Of a DNA stretch of 64,000 nt, positions 36,181 to 43,981 are shown piece by piece (position 1 is the stretch's first letter; each line of letters opens with the position of its first letter). The notes under the pieces are model-generated. The model ran no database searches. It was given only the letters and a program-made list of their open reading frames with translations, and had not been told where the DNA came from. The DNA comes from Betaproteobacteria bacterium. Its GTDB lineage: Bacteria; Pseudomonadota; Gammaproteobacteria; Burkholderiales; Burkholderiaceae_C. The DNA is taken from NCBI GenBank assembly GCA_025358155.1, contig JANYKR010000039.1, forward strand, positions 35,806 to 99,805. Direction: 5' to 3'. Both the position numbers and the translations under genes were made by a program.

Positions 36181-37283
36181 GCTGAGCTCCCCACCGGCAA
36201 CGAAGCGCCCGAACCGCCCTGCACTTGCCTCAACACCGCGAGTTCGTCGAACACCGTTTGGTCGCGCACGATGCGGCCGTTACGAAGCACGTAATGGCTG
36301 CTGCCCGCGACCAGAATCTCTCGGCCTGTCGGCGGCCCCCAAGGCCCCGCGCCGCTGTGCAGGCCGCAGGCTGACCAGCGCAGCGCAACGGCCACTTCGC
36401 CGTTGGGCAAAGGCCGCGCGGCCCAGTGTTCGATGGCCAGGTCAAAGCGGCTCAACTGGGCCCGCAACTGCATCAGACAACCCACCCAATAGCCCCGGCC
36501 CCAGCCGTTGCGGCCGGTGGGCCACGCCACCTCGATGCTGGGTGACACCTGGCTTGCGGCCTCGCCGTACAGGTCGTCGCACCAGGCGGCGTGCAGCAGA
36601 CGCGCCGGGCCGTGCGCCGGGTGTGTGCTGTCGGGCCAGGTTTGCGAGAAGCCGCGCACCTTGGCAATCCACTGCTGCCGCCAGGCGTGCCGGGCGGGGT
36701 CACCTTGGCGATCCGCTTCAGCCTGCGCCTGTGCCACGGCGGCCGGCGCATGCTGCATCTGCAGTGCCGCGCGGGCGTTGTCGCGGAACAGCCATTCTTC
36801 GACGATCAGGTTCTCACGCACCACGCAGTCGGCCACCGTGGTGGCCATTTGCGCGCGGCCGGTGGCCTGGCCGTACGCGGCGTCGGTGCCTTCGAGCGTG
36901 GAGCGGCTGGTGATGCGGTGCGATGAGTAAAACAGGCCTGGGGCGTCCTCGCTCCAGATCACGTCGTCGGCAATCACTTGTCGGTCTGCATACGCTGCCA
37001 GCGCACCCAAGGTGCCTTGCACGACATTCTCCAGCCCGCTGCTCGGGCCGTTCAAGGTGTGCATGACGCAGGCGTCGGCGTAGTGCGTGCGGCACAAGCC
37101 GACGTTTTTTTCTTCCCAGATGCGGTGGGTGCAGCGCACGATGTAGTCGACGATGTCGCTGTACACCGGCTCGAAGCCGACCAGCGCCTGGCGGCGGGGA
37201 CGCAACGCCAAGAGTTCGGTGGCGGTGCGGCCGGCCGGTGAACGCACCTCGGGCAATTGGTCCCAGGACTGTGGGGGCGTCAT
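36177..37283 (-). CDS. Double NTF2/SnoaL-like protein, type A
   Basis: The 368-residue type A paralogue has EPVYSDIVDYIVRCTHRIWEE, LFYSSHRITSRSTLEG, GQATGRAQMATTVADCVV and VEEWLFRDNARAALQ in the N-terminal domain, then PNGEVAVALRWSACG and HYVLRNGRIVRDQTVFDELAV in the C-terminal domain. It resembles the proteins at 26221 and 38652. MTPPQSWDQLP at 37283 is the likely start, 58 bases after the GH1 stop. The stop overlaps the next gene (ATGA). Confidence 0.8.
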   Translation of the reverse strand: MTPPQSWDQLPEVRSPAGRTATELLALRPRRQALVGFEPVYSDIVDYIVRCTHRIWEEKNVGLCRTHYADACVMHTLNGPSSGLENVVQGTLGALAAYADRQVIADDVIWSEDAPGLFYSSHRITSRSTLEGTDAAYGQATGRAQMATTVADCVVRENLIVEEWLFRDNARAALQMQHAPAAVAQAQAEADRQGDPARHAWRQQWIAKVRGFSQTWPDSTHPAHGPARLLHAAWCDDLYGEAASQVSPSIEVAWPTGRNGWGRGYWVGCLMQLRAQLSRFDLAIEHWAARPLPNGEVAVALRWSACGLHSGAGPWGPPTGREILVAGSSHYVLRNGRIVRDQTVFDELAVLRQVQGGSGASLPVGSSA

Positions 37284-37341
37284 AAGTTGCACCGCGCGCG
37301 GCACCTTTCGGGTTGGATGATCAGCGGCGGCATGGGCGCGC

Positions 37342-38655
37342 TCATGCCCACGGACGGTTGCGTCGCAGGTTGCGCACGAGGCTTCCGTAGGCATTGAGGC
37401 TGGGTTTGGGCGTCCTCACGAAGGTCTTGCGATCGACCGCCACGAGCCCGAAGCGCGGGACATAGCCCGACGACCATTCGAAGTTGTCGAGCAAGCTCCA
37501 GTGCAGGTAGCCCTGCACCGGGAGGCCTGCGGCGATCTCGGCCTCCAGACCGCCGATGGCCGAGCGCAGGTGCTGGATGCGCTGCGCGTCGTCGTTTGTG
37601 TTGTTGCCGTGCTCCGTGACGAAGATCGGCACCTTGGCGTGTGTGTAGGCCTCGCGCACCACGGCAGCCAAGGCGCCGGGTGGGGTGGGATAGCCGAACA
37701 TGTCCTTCATCGCATCAGCGGGTGCGGGCAGGTAGTCCCCGGCGCCGGTTTCGAATTTGTTGTAGGTCTGCACACCCAGGAAGTCGTCGCTCGATGCTGC
37801 CGCGTAAAACGGCGCCCGTGCCTCGGCAAAGATGCGTCGGTACAGCGCCTCGCCGCCGGTACCCGGCGTCAGTTCCTGCAGGGCCAGCGTCATGCCGACG
37901 CGGGCATGGGGAATCGCCGCCTTGATCGCGTCCCGGCCCTTGGCGTGCGCGGCCAGGCAGACGTCACGCACCTTGAAGCTGTCGCCAAGAAAGTACATGT
38001 GGAAACGGTCGGACCCGACAGCCCGCGCCGCCGCTGCACGCAACCCCGGCTCTGCGGCCCAGGGCTTGCGCTGCAAAACCTTTGACGTGACCTGCGCGTT
38101 CGGTTCGTTCATCGTGCAGAACCAGTCGACGACGCCTGAGAGCGTACGCGCGGTGGCTTCGGCGTAGCGCGCAAATCGGTCAACTACCGCAAAGTCTTCC
38201 CATCCGCCCATGGCGGCGACCCAGCGCGGGCTGCTGAAGTGGTGCAGCGTGACCACAGGGGTGATGCCCGCCTCCAGGCAGGCCACGCAGATGCGTCGGT
38301 AGTGGGCAAGCGCAGCGTCGGAGAACTCCCCCGGTTCTGGCTCGATGCGCGCCCATTCAACCGAGAATCGATAGCTGTTGAGCCCTGCCGACCGGATCAG
38401 CGCAATGTCCTCACGCCAACGACTCAAGCTGTCACAGGCGTCGCCTGAGGGTTCCTTGAAGTACGTGCCGGGCACATGCTCCATGACCCAGTAATCGCTG
38501 TTGACATTGCCGCCTTCGATCTGGTGGCCAGCGGTGGCCACACCCCAAAGAAAGCGAGGACTCGCGCCAACCCGGGTGCGAGCGAGCGCGGGAGTGCTTG
38601 CGACCCCGACCCCGGCCAACAAGGCGACACGGCGGTCGAAACCCGCCGGTGTCAT
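37342..38655 (-). CDS. Exported GH1 beta-glycosidase
   Basis: The 437-residue protein is a glycoside hydrolase family 1 (beta/alpha)8 barrel. The acid/base is Glu 184 in TMNEP and the nucleophile is Glu 348 in TEHG, where most family members read TENG. The aglycone/sugar-site blocks WGVATAGHQIEGG and WSLLDNFEW (386-394) are present. The N-terminus FDRRVALLAGVGVASTPALA is an RR-containing signal sequence, probably Tat or Sec, so the enzyme should be periplasmic, unusual for GH1. ATG 38655 overlaps the upstream SnoaL-like stop (ATGA). It probably removes glucose or a similar sugar from the imported compound. Confidence 0.92.
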   Translation of the reverse strand: MTPAGFDRRVALLAGVGVASTPALARTRVGASPRFLWGVATAGHQIEGGNVNSDYWVMEHVPGTYFKEPSGDACDSLSRWREDIALIRSAGLNSYRFSVEWARIEPEPGEFSDAALAHYRRICVACLEAGITPVVTLHHFSSPRWVAAMGGWEDFAVVDRFARYAEATARTLSGVVDWFCTMNEPNAQVTSKVLQRKPWAAEPGLRAAAARAVGSDRFHMYFLGDSFKVRDVCLAAHAKGRDAIKAAIPHARVGMTLALQELTPGTGGEALYRRIFAEARAPFYAAASSDDFLGVQTYNKFETGAGDYLPAPADAMKDMFGYPTPPGALAAVVREAYTHAKVPIFVTEHGNNTNDDAQRIQHLRSAIGGLEAEIAAGLPVQGYLHWSLLDNFEWSSGYVPRFGLVAVDRKTFVRTPKPSLNAYGSLVRNLRRNRPWA

Positions 38656-39749
38656 GCGCGGTACGCCTGCACCAAAGCGCCGATCTCGTCGAAGATCATC
38701 CAGTGCTCGACCACCCGTGCGCCGCACAGGCGCAGGTGGCTCATGCCCATCAGCGCGACAGGCTTGTGCTCGGGGCACGCCCCCAGCAGCGAGCCGGCGC
38801 GGCTGGTGCCTTCCAGCCGCCAGCGCACGGCCACGATCACGCCGTCGGTCTCGTCGGAGTGGCACACATGCTCGACATGCATGGTGGCGTCGGGCAGGGC
38901 GGCCATGATCATCAGCATCAGCGCCGCCTGGTTGCGCAAGCCGGCGGCCACGCGGCCACCGCCGGCGTGGCAGATGGAATCGGTGCTGAAATACAACGCC
39001 AGGCGGTCCAGCCGGCGCTGGTTCCAGAGCTGGTCGAACATCACCCGCGCCCAGGCTTCGACGCTGTCGTCGGCCAGCGCCAACGGCAGGCGCGGCGCCT
39101 GGCCCAGCAGGGCGGTGTGCGGTGAATTGACACGCTGATCGACCGGCGCGCGGGCGGCCACCTGGCGCGCCACTTCGTTTGCATCCAGCCCCAGTTGACG
39201 CACCATGGCGCCGTTGTCGCGCACCAGCCATTCGGTGTGCACGACATTGCCTCGGGTCACGCAGTCGGCCACAAAGTGGACAGCGATGCGCTTGCCGGTG
39301 GCCGGCCCCCAGCCCGAAGGCCCGCGGTTGGTCGAGCGACTGAAGCCCAGGTGCGAGCTGTAGTAGCCTGCGCTGTCGTCACCGCTCCAGGCCACGTTCA
39401 GGTGGTGCAGTTCGCCGTCTGGAAAGGCATTGAGCGTTGACACTGTCGAGGCGACCACTTCTTCAACCGAGCGCACCACGCCGTAAGACGAGTAAATGGT
39501 GCAGGCGTGGTCATAGGTCTCGTAGATGCGCCCCACCGCGCGGTCGACCCAGATCTCCTCGGTGATGCGGACGATGAAGTCGACGATGTCGGCATAGCCC
39601 TCGTCGAAGCCCGCCATGGGCTGCAAGCGGGCCGGCTTGACAGCGCGCAAGACCTGGGGGTCGACTTGCCGCACCCGAGTGACCTGCGGGCGCGGCGGCA
39701 AGTTGAACGGCAGCTCATCGAGCCTTGGGTTGGGGCGTGCTTCAGTCAT
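38652..39749 (-). CDS. Double NTF2/SnoaL-like protein, type A
   Basis: The 365-residue protein is the first gene of the long minus-strand block. The N-terminal domain has GFDEGYADIVDFIVRITEEIW, YYSSHLGFSRSTN, GPATGKRIAVHFVADCVTRG and HTEWLVRDNGAMVRQLG. The C-terminal domain has VEAWARVMFDQLWNQRRLD, VIVAVRWRLEGTS and VVEHWMIFDEIGALV. It is a paralogue of 26221 and 36177. It is divergent from a TonB receptor gene across 184 bases carrying two operator-like sites. It has no signal peptide, so it should be cytoplasmic. Confidence 0.8.
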   Translation of the reverse strand: MTEARPNPRLDELPFNLPPRPQVTRVRQVDPQVLRAVKPARLQPMAGFDEGYADIVDFIVRITEEIWVDRAVGRIYETYDHACTIYSSYGVVRSVEEVVASTVSTLNAFPDGELHHLNVAWSGDDSAGYYSSHLGFSRSTNRGPSGWGPATGKRIAVHFVADCVTRGNVVHTEWLVRDNGAMVRQLGLDANEVARQVAARAPVDQRVNSPHTALLGQAPRLPLALADDSVEAWARVMFDQLWNQRRLDRLALYFSTDSICHAGGGRVAAGLRNQAALMLMIMAALPDATMHVEHVCHSDETDGVIVAVRWRLEGTSRAGSLLGACPEHKPVALMGMSHLRLCGARVVEHWMIFDEIGALVQAYRA

Positions 39750-39790
39750 GCGGCAAGGGCTGCGAAAAAATCATCAGGCGGGATGCATGG

Positions 39791-39810
39791 GGATGCATAC
39801 GGGTGCAAAG
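39791..39810 (+). promoter_or_regulatory. LacI-like operator candidate, site 1
   Basis: GGATGCATACGGGTGCAAAG matches the palindrome at 43900-43919 in 14 of 20 positions, including the TGCATACG core with a central CG and the right-arm TGCAA. It lies 42-61 bases upstream of the SnoaL-like gene reading leftward, where a repressor would act. Confidence 0.5.
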
Positions 39811-39880
39811 TGTAGCCAATGCTGGCCCTGCATTGGGTCATTTTGATTAGGGTTAGCAGCAATGACTTGCAGCGGTGAAT

Positions 39881-39892
39881 TCGTATGCAATG
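39881..39892 (-). promoter_or_regulatory. LacI-like operator half-site candidate, site 2
   Basis: On the minus strand this reads CATTGCATACGA, sharing ATTGCATACG with the site at 43900. The second arm is poorly conserved. It lies 42-53 bases before the TonB receptor start. Confidence 0.4.
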
Positions 39893-39933
39893 CTGCTACC
39901 TGAAAGTCCCGCCAACGACCTCCTGGAGGATCC

Positions 39934-42666
39934 ATGACTGTCCGTTTGAGCCCCCCCAGCCGATTTCGGTTGCTGTTGTTGTCTTCTGCCGTGCTCAGCA
40001 CCTTTGCTGTTGCGCCCCCGGCCAACGCTCAAGACACCCCCAAAGCCGGTGACAAGCCCGACCCGGAGGTGATCGTCATTACCGCGCAGCGCCGCTTCGA
40101 GCCGCTGCAGGAGGTGCCGCTGTCGGTGTCTGCAATTTCGGGCAGCCAGCTCAAGAACGCCAACGTCACCACGGCCGACCGGCTTGAGCAGCTTGTGCCC
40201 GGCCTGCGCATGGGGCGTTCGGGGTCGGACCTGCGGCCCGCCATGCGCGGCACCTACACCGAAAACGTGTCGGCCAACGGTGACCCGCGGTTTGGCATTT
40301 ATGTGGACGATATCTACCAGTCGCGCACCAGCCAGGTTCCGCCCATCGTCGACCTCGCTCGCGTCGAGGTGCAAAAGGGCCCGCAAGGCACGCTGTACGG
40401 TCGCAACAGCTTTGGCGGCAACATCGTTTTCCACTCCGCCGCGCCAACCGACAAGTTCGAAGGCGGCATCGACCTGTTGGCGAGCAACTTCAGCCACACC
40501 CGCGCCGAAGGCTTCGTGAACATGCCGATCGCCGATGGCATTGCGCTGCGCGTGGCAGGCTTGGCGGAGAGCTCCAAGGGCTACGTCAAGAACATCGGCA
40601 CGGGCAACGACTACGGTGGCGAGACGCAAAAGTTCATCCGCGGCACGCTGCGCATCGACCCGGCCTCGGTGCCGGGGCTGAGGGTAGACGTGCGCGCGTC
40701 CTACCTCGATCTTGGCGGTCAGGGCCTGGGCGGTTTTGGCTACAAGATCCTGGGCACGCTGGTTGACCCCAGCTTGATCCGCACACCCGGCAGCCCGTTG
40801 ACCTACAACGGCGTCACCTACCAGTTGCCCAACGGCTTCAACGGCAACAGCTGGACGGGTACGGGCTACCCCATCGACACCCGGTTTCGGGATGGCATTC
40901 CGGATGTCAATGGCGCCGACATCGGCATCCCCACCAACAGCGACCCCTACAAGGTCAACTACGCGGGCAACATCTTCCGCAAGGGCTCGCAGCAGCAGTA
41001 CGGCGCAACCGTCAGCTACGACGTCGGGTCGGTGCGGCTGCGTTCCATCACCAGCTACACCGATTTCGATCTGATCCGCACGGGCGGCAGCCTGACGCCG
41101 GTGCTGCTGAATTACGCGTATGCCCAGACCCTGACCAAGACCATCACGCAAGAACTGCAGATCTTGTCGAATGACGACGAAAAGACGCCGCTGAACTGGA
41201 TTGTTGGCGGCTACTACTTCAATGACACGGCAAGCGACCGCAGTACCGTCATCACCGACCGCAGCTACGTCACCGCCACGGCGCCGGTGGGGCAGCAGTA
41301 CTACCCCTTCGGCTTCAGCTACCTGCCTTCAGGGACCGGCTTCAACCAGACATCCACGGGCGACACCTTCAGCGCAAATCAGCAAAAGACGCGCTCGCTT
41401 GCGGCCTATGGCCAACTGTCCTACACCTTGTTTGACAAGCTGACCTTGACAGGGGGGGTGCGCCACACCCGCGATGAGAAAGATGTTCTGGCATCACGCT
41501 TCAACAAGAGCTTGGCCGGGAGTTACTTCAATCTCAGCATCAATGATCCGGTTGACTACCGCTGCGGTGGCTTTGTGGCCGCCAATACGGCTACGGTTGC
41601 CGGGCCAACGGCCACGGTGGCGGACGCCTACAACTTTGTGTGCGCCAACAACAGCATCAGCTATTCCACCTACCGCCTTGCGGCGGACTACAAGCTCGAC
41701 CGTGATCACATGGTGTATGCGAGCTATTCAACAGGCATACACGCCGGCGGCTTCAACACCGGGGCGGTCAACGTCAATGGCGTGCCAACCTTGCTGCCTT
41801 TTGCGCCCGAGAAGGTCAGGGCCTTCGAGGTGGGATCAAAGAACACCTTCCTCAACCGGATGGTGACCTTGAATGCCGCTGCCTATGTCAACGACTACAC
41901 CGACTTGCACGCGCAGACCTCGATTCCCAACCCCAATGCCCCCCTGACCAGCGTGATCGCGCTGGTTCAGAACATCGGCAAGGACCGCGCGGTTGGTTTT
42001 GACCTGGACGCTGTGATTCGGCCCGCCAAAGACCTGCGCATGACGCTGGCCTACAACTGGTTGGACGCCAAGCAGCTCGACTACGCCGTCAACACCTTCA
42101 ACTACGGTGGCGGTGCCAGCCTCTGTGGTGTCACGCCGAGCTGCATCGCGGCCACGGGTGAAGCCAACACCGTGCAAGGCACCCCGTTCCCGAATGCGCG
42201 AACCGATCCGAACCGGTTCATCCCTGTGCTCGATGCCAACGGCGCGCAAATCGTCGTGGGCGGTGTGCCTCAGGTTCGCTACGTCATTGCCGGTACCGGG
42301 CGCGACGGCACCAAGTACACCTCGCGCAAGGCCTTCTCGCCCAAGCAGACGTTCCAGATCGGCTTTGCCTATGACTTCTCCTTGGGCAGTGCCGGCACGC
42401 TGACGCCAGAAGTCCAGACCTACTACAACTCTGGCTACATCCTGACCGATCTGACACCCGACTACGGCAACAACCCTGCCTACACCAAGACCGATCTGCG
42501 GCTGACCTACCGCAATGCGGATGGCAAGTTCAGCCTGCAGGCCTTTGTCAACAACCTCGAAGACAAGGCCATCATCACCCGTGCCGTCTACACCAACCAC
42601 CGTGCCCTGTTGGTGAACTACGCGCCGCCGCGCAGTTTCGGTCTGAATATGGGTTATCGCTTCTAA
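39934..42666 (+). CDS. TonB-dependent outer-membrane receptor 1
   Basis: The 910-residue protein has a signal peptide to about residue 33 (ending ANAQ), a TonB box EVIVITAQ (45-52), a plug domain (SAISGSQL, GLRMGRSGSDLRPAMRG, IYVDDIYQSR, VEVQKGPQGTLYGRNSFGGNI) and a long beta-barrel ending in a C-terminal Phe (MGYRF). It imports a large ligand across the outer membrane using TonB energy. TGGAGGA precedes ATG 39934. It is divergent from the catabolic block, and its operator-like sites suggest shared control. Confidence 0.95.
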   Translation: MTVRLSPPSRFRLLLLSSAVLSTFAVAPPANAQDTPKAGDKPDPEVIVITAQRRFEPLQEVPLSVSAISGSQLKNANVTTADRLEQLVPGLRMGRSGSDLRPAMRGTYTENVSANGDPRFGIYVDDIYQSRTSQVPPIVDLARVEVQKGPQGTLYGRNSFGGNIVFHSAAPTDKFEGGIDLLASNFSHTRAEGFVNMPIADGIALRVAGLAESSKGYVKNIGTGNDYGGETQKFIRGTLRIDPASVPGLRVDVRASYLDLGGQGLGGFGYKILGTLVDPSLIRTPGSPLTYNGVTYQLPNGFNGNSWTGTGYPIDTRFRDGIPDVNGADIGIPTNSDPYKVNYAGNIFRKGSQQQYGATVSYDVGSVRLRSITSYTDFDLIRTGGSLTPVLLNYAYAQTLTKTITQELQILSNDDEKTPLNWIVGGYYFNDTASDRSTVITDRSYVTATAPVGQQYYPFGFSYLPSGTGFNQTSTGDTFSANQQKTRSLAAYGQLSYTLFDKLTLTGGVRHTRDEKDVLASRFNKSLAGSYFNLSINDPVDYRCGGFVAANTATVAGPTATVADAYNFVCANNSISYSTYRLAADYKLDRDHMVYASYSTGIHAGGFNTGAVNVNGVPTLLPFAPEKVRAFEVGSKNTFLNRMVTLNAAAYVNDYTDLHAQTSIPNPNAPLTSVIALVQNIGKDRAVGFDLDAVIRPAKDLRMTLAYNWLDAKQLDYAVNTFNYGGGASLCGVTPSCIAATGEANTVQGTPFPNARTDPNRFIPVLDANGAQIVVGGVPQVRYVIAGTGRDGTKYTSRKAFSPKQTFQIGFAYDFSLGSAGTLTPEVQTYYNSGYILTDLTPDYGNNPAYTKTDLRLTYRNADGKFSLQAFVNNLEDKAIITRAVYTNHRALLVNYAPPRSFGLNMGYRF

Positions 42667-42674
42667 ACACCGCG

Positions 42675-43742
42675 CTAACCATCGCGCAGGCGGGCCAACA
42701 GGTCAACGTCCATCTGCAGCATCAAGTGCGGCAGGTCGATCAAGACCCAGTTCTCGGTCAGCAGCGTGCCGTCGTTGCGCCACCAGTCCATCACGCGCAT
42801 GTTGATGGGCTCGCCGGTGGCCTTGACGCCCAGGTAGTCGCCCAGGAAAGTGCCACGCACGCTGGGCCAGCCGGTCGAGCCCACGTAAGCCCCTTCGGCG
42901 ACGCGCGCGCGGTGGCCGCGCGGCAAGTGGTGGGGGCTGCCACGGTCAGGAAAGGCGTGCAGGAACGGCGCCTGGTGGTGGCGCTGGAAGCCGCCCACGC
43001 CACGCATGCTGCCGATGCCGCCGGGCCCGTACCACATCATGTTCGGATGCCAGTAGCGCGGCATGTCCATCGAGTCGAGGTTCTTGCCGTCAAAGCGCCA
43101 CAGCCCGGTGAACATCTCCAGCGTCAGCCGCATGCTTTCGAGCCCCAGCGCCGGGTCGGTGGGGCCTAGCAGCAAGCCGTCGTGCGGGGCCGGGCCGGGT
43201 ACCAGCCATTCGAGCCCGCTGCTGGGCGGCAGGATACGGCGCCCGGCCTGGCGCGCCAGATCGACGATGTCCAGCAACACCCGCGCCTCGGTGATCCGGC
43301 CCACGCCGTCGGGGCCTGGTTGCCAGCGGTAGAACTCACCAAAGCGCAAGGCTGCCGGCTCGCCGGTAGCCGGAATGCCCAGCCACGGCTGCTTGAAAGT
43401 GCCCAGGTAGTGGCCGGTGGTCGTGACCCACCACCCCTCACCGCGCAACTCGGGCGGTGCATGGCCCACCACGCCGGGCGGCGGGCTGATCCATTCGCCG
43501 CCGAAGAACAGGTCGGTGCGGCGCTCGAGGTCTGGAAACGCCGCCTGCAGCGGCGCGTAGAACTGCTCAGACACTGCCGCAGGCCCGACCAGCTCGTTGA
43601 AGGGATGCGACACAAACCAGGACGCATCGGGCGCCAGCTGGTCGCGTAGCGCTGCGGCCGCGTCGGGGCCGGGCAGCCGCTGCAACAGGCGCCAGACATC
43701 GCACTTCATTTGTGCCAGCGTGGAATCGGGTTTGCTTGTCAT
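42675..43742 (-). CDS. Double NTF2/SnoaL-like protein, type B
   Basis: The 355-residue type B paralogue has [46 protein letters not shown] and LLDIVDLARQAG, then [29 protein letters not shown] and NWVLIDLPHLMLQ. It closely parallels 32809. It lies alone on the minus strand between two TonB receptor genes: eight bases separate its stop from receptor 1, and its start at 43742 faces receptor 2 across 233 bases. MKCDVW at 43709 is a possible alternative start. Confidence 0.8.
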   Translation of the reverse strand: MTSKPDSTLAQMKCDVWRLLQRLPGPDAAAALRDQLAPDASWFVSHPFNELVGPAAVSEQFYAPLQAAFPDLERRTDLFFGGEWISPPPGVVGHAPPELRGEGWWVTTTGHYLGTFKQPWLGIPATGEPAALRFGEFYRWQPGPDGVGRITEARVLLDIVDLARQAGRRILPPSSGLEWLVPGPAPHDGLLLGPTDPALGLESMRLTLEMFTGLWRFDGKNLDSMDMPRYWHPNMMWYGPGGIGSMRGVGGFQRHHQAPFLHAFPDRGSPHHLPRGHRARVAEGAYVGSTGWPSVRGTFLGDYLGVKATGEPINMRVMDWWRNDGTLLTENWVLIDLPHLMLQMDVDLLARLRDG

Positions 43743-43899
43743 CGCTTGGGGGTCGGTTGCAGGTTCGGGATTGAGGCATGCGGCATGCGGCTTGCGGCTG
43801 TCAGCTGCATGGATCGTGCATCCATTGCGTGCGTCCGCTTGTCGGCGCAAAGCCACACGGCAGCGAGCTCAGGGTTTCTAGCAAGTCGATTTTGCGCGG

Positions 43900-43919
43900 G
43901 ATTGCATACGCTTGCAATC
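43900..43919 (+). promoter_or_regulatory. LacI-like operator candidate, site 3 (best copy)
   Basis: GATTGCATACGCTTGCAATC has perfect 7-base arms (GATTGCA / TGCAATC) around a six-base centre whose middle is CG, the usual layout of LacI-family operators. It lies 57-76 bases upstream of receptor 2 and about 160 bases from the divergent SnoaL-like start. Confidence 0.6.
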
Positions 43920-43981
43920 TTGCCGGCCCAGCGCCGCGCACTCTCAACCCCACTCTGCGCTGTGGCGCCCGGAGAATGACG

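Noticed and set aside
39867-39895. Sigma-70 promoter of TonB receptor 1 (TTGCAG, 17-base gap, ATGCTG)
   Set aside because: The -10 match is poor; the spacing is suggestive but not enough for a feature.
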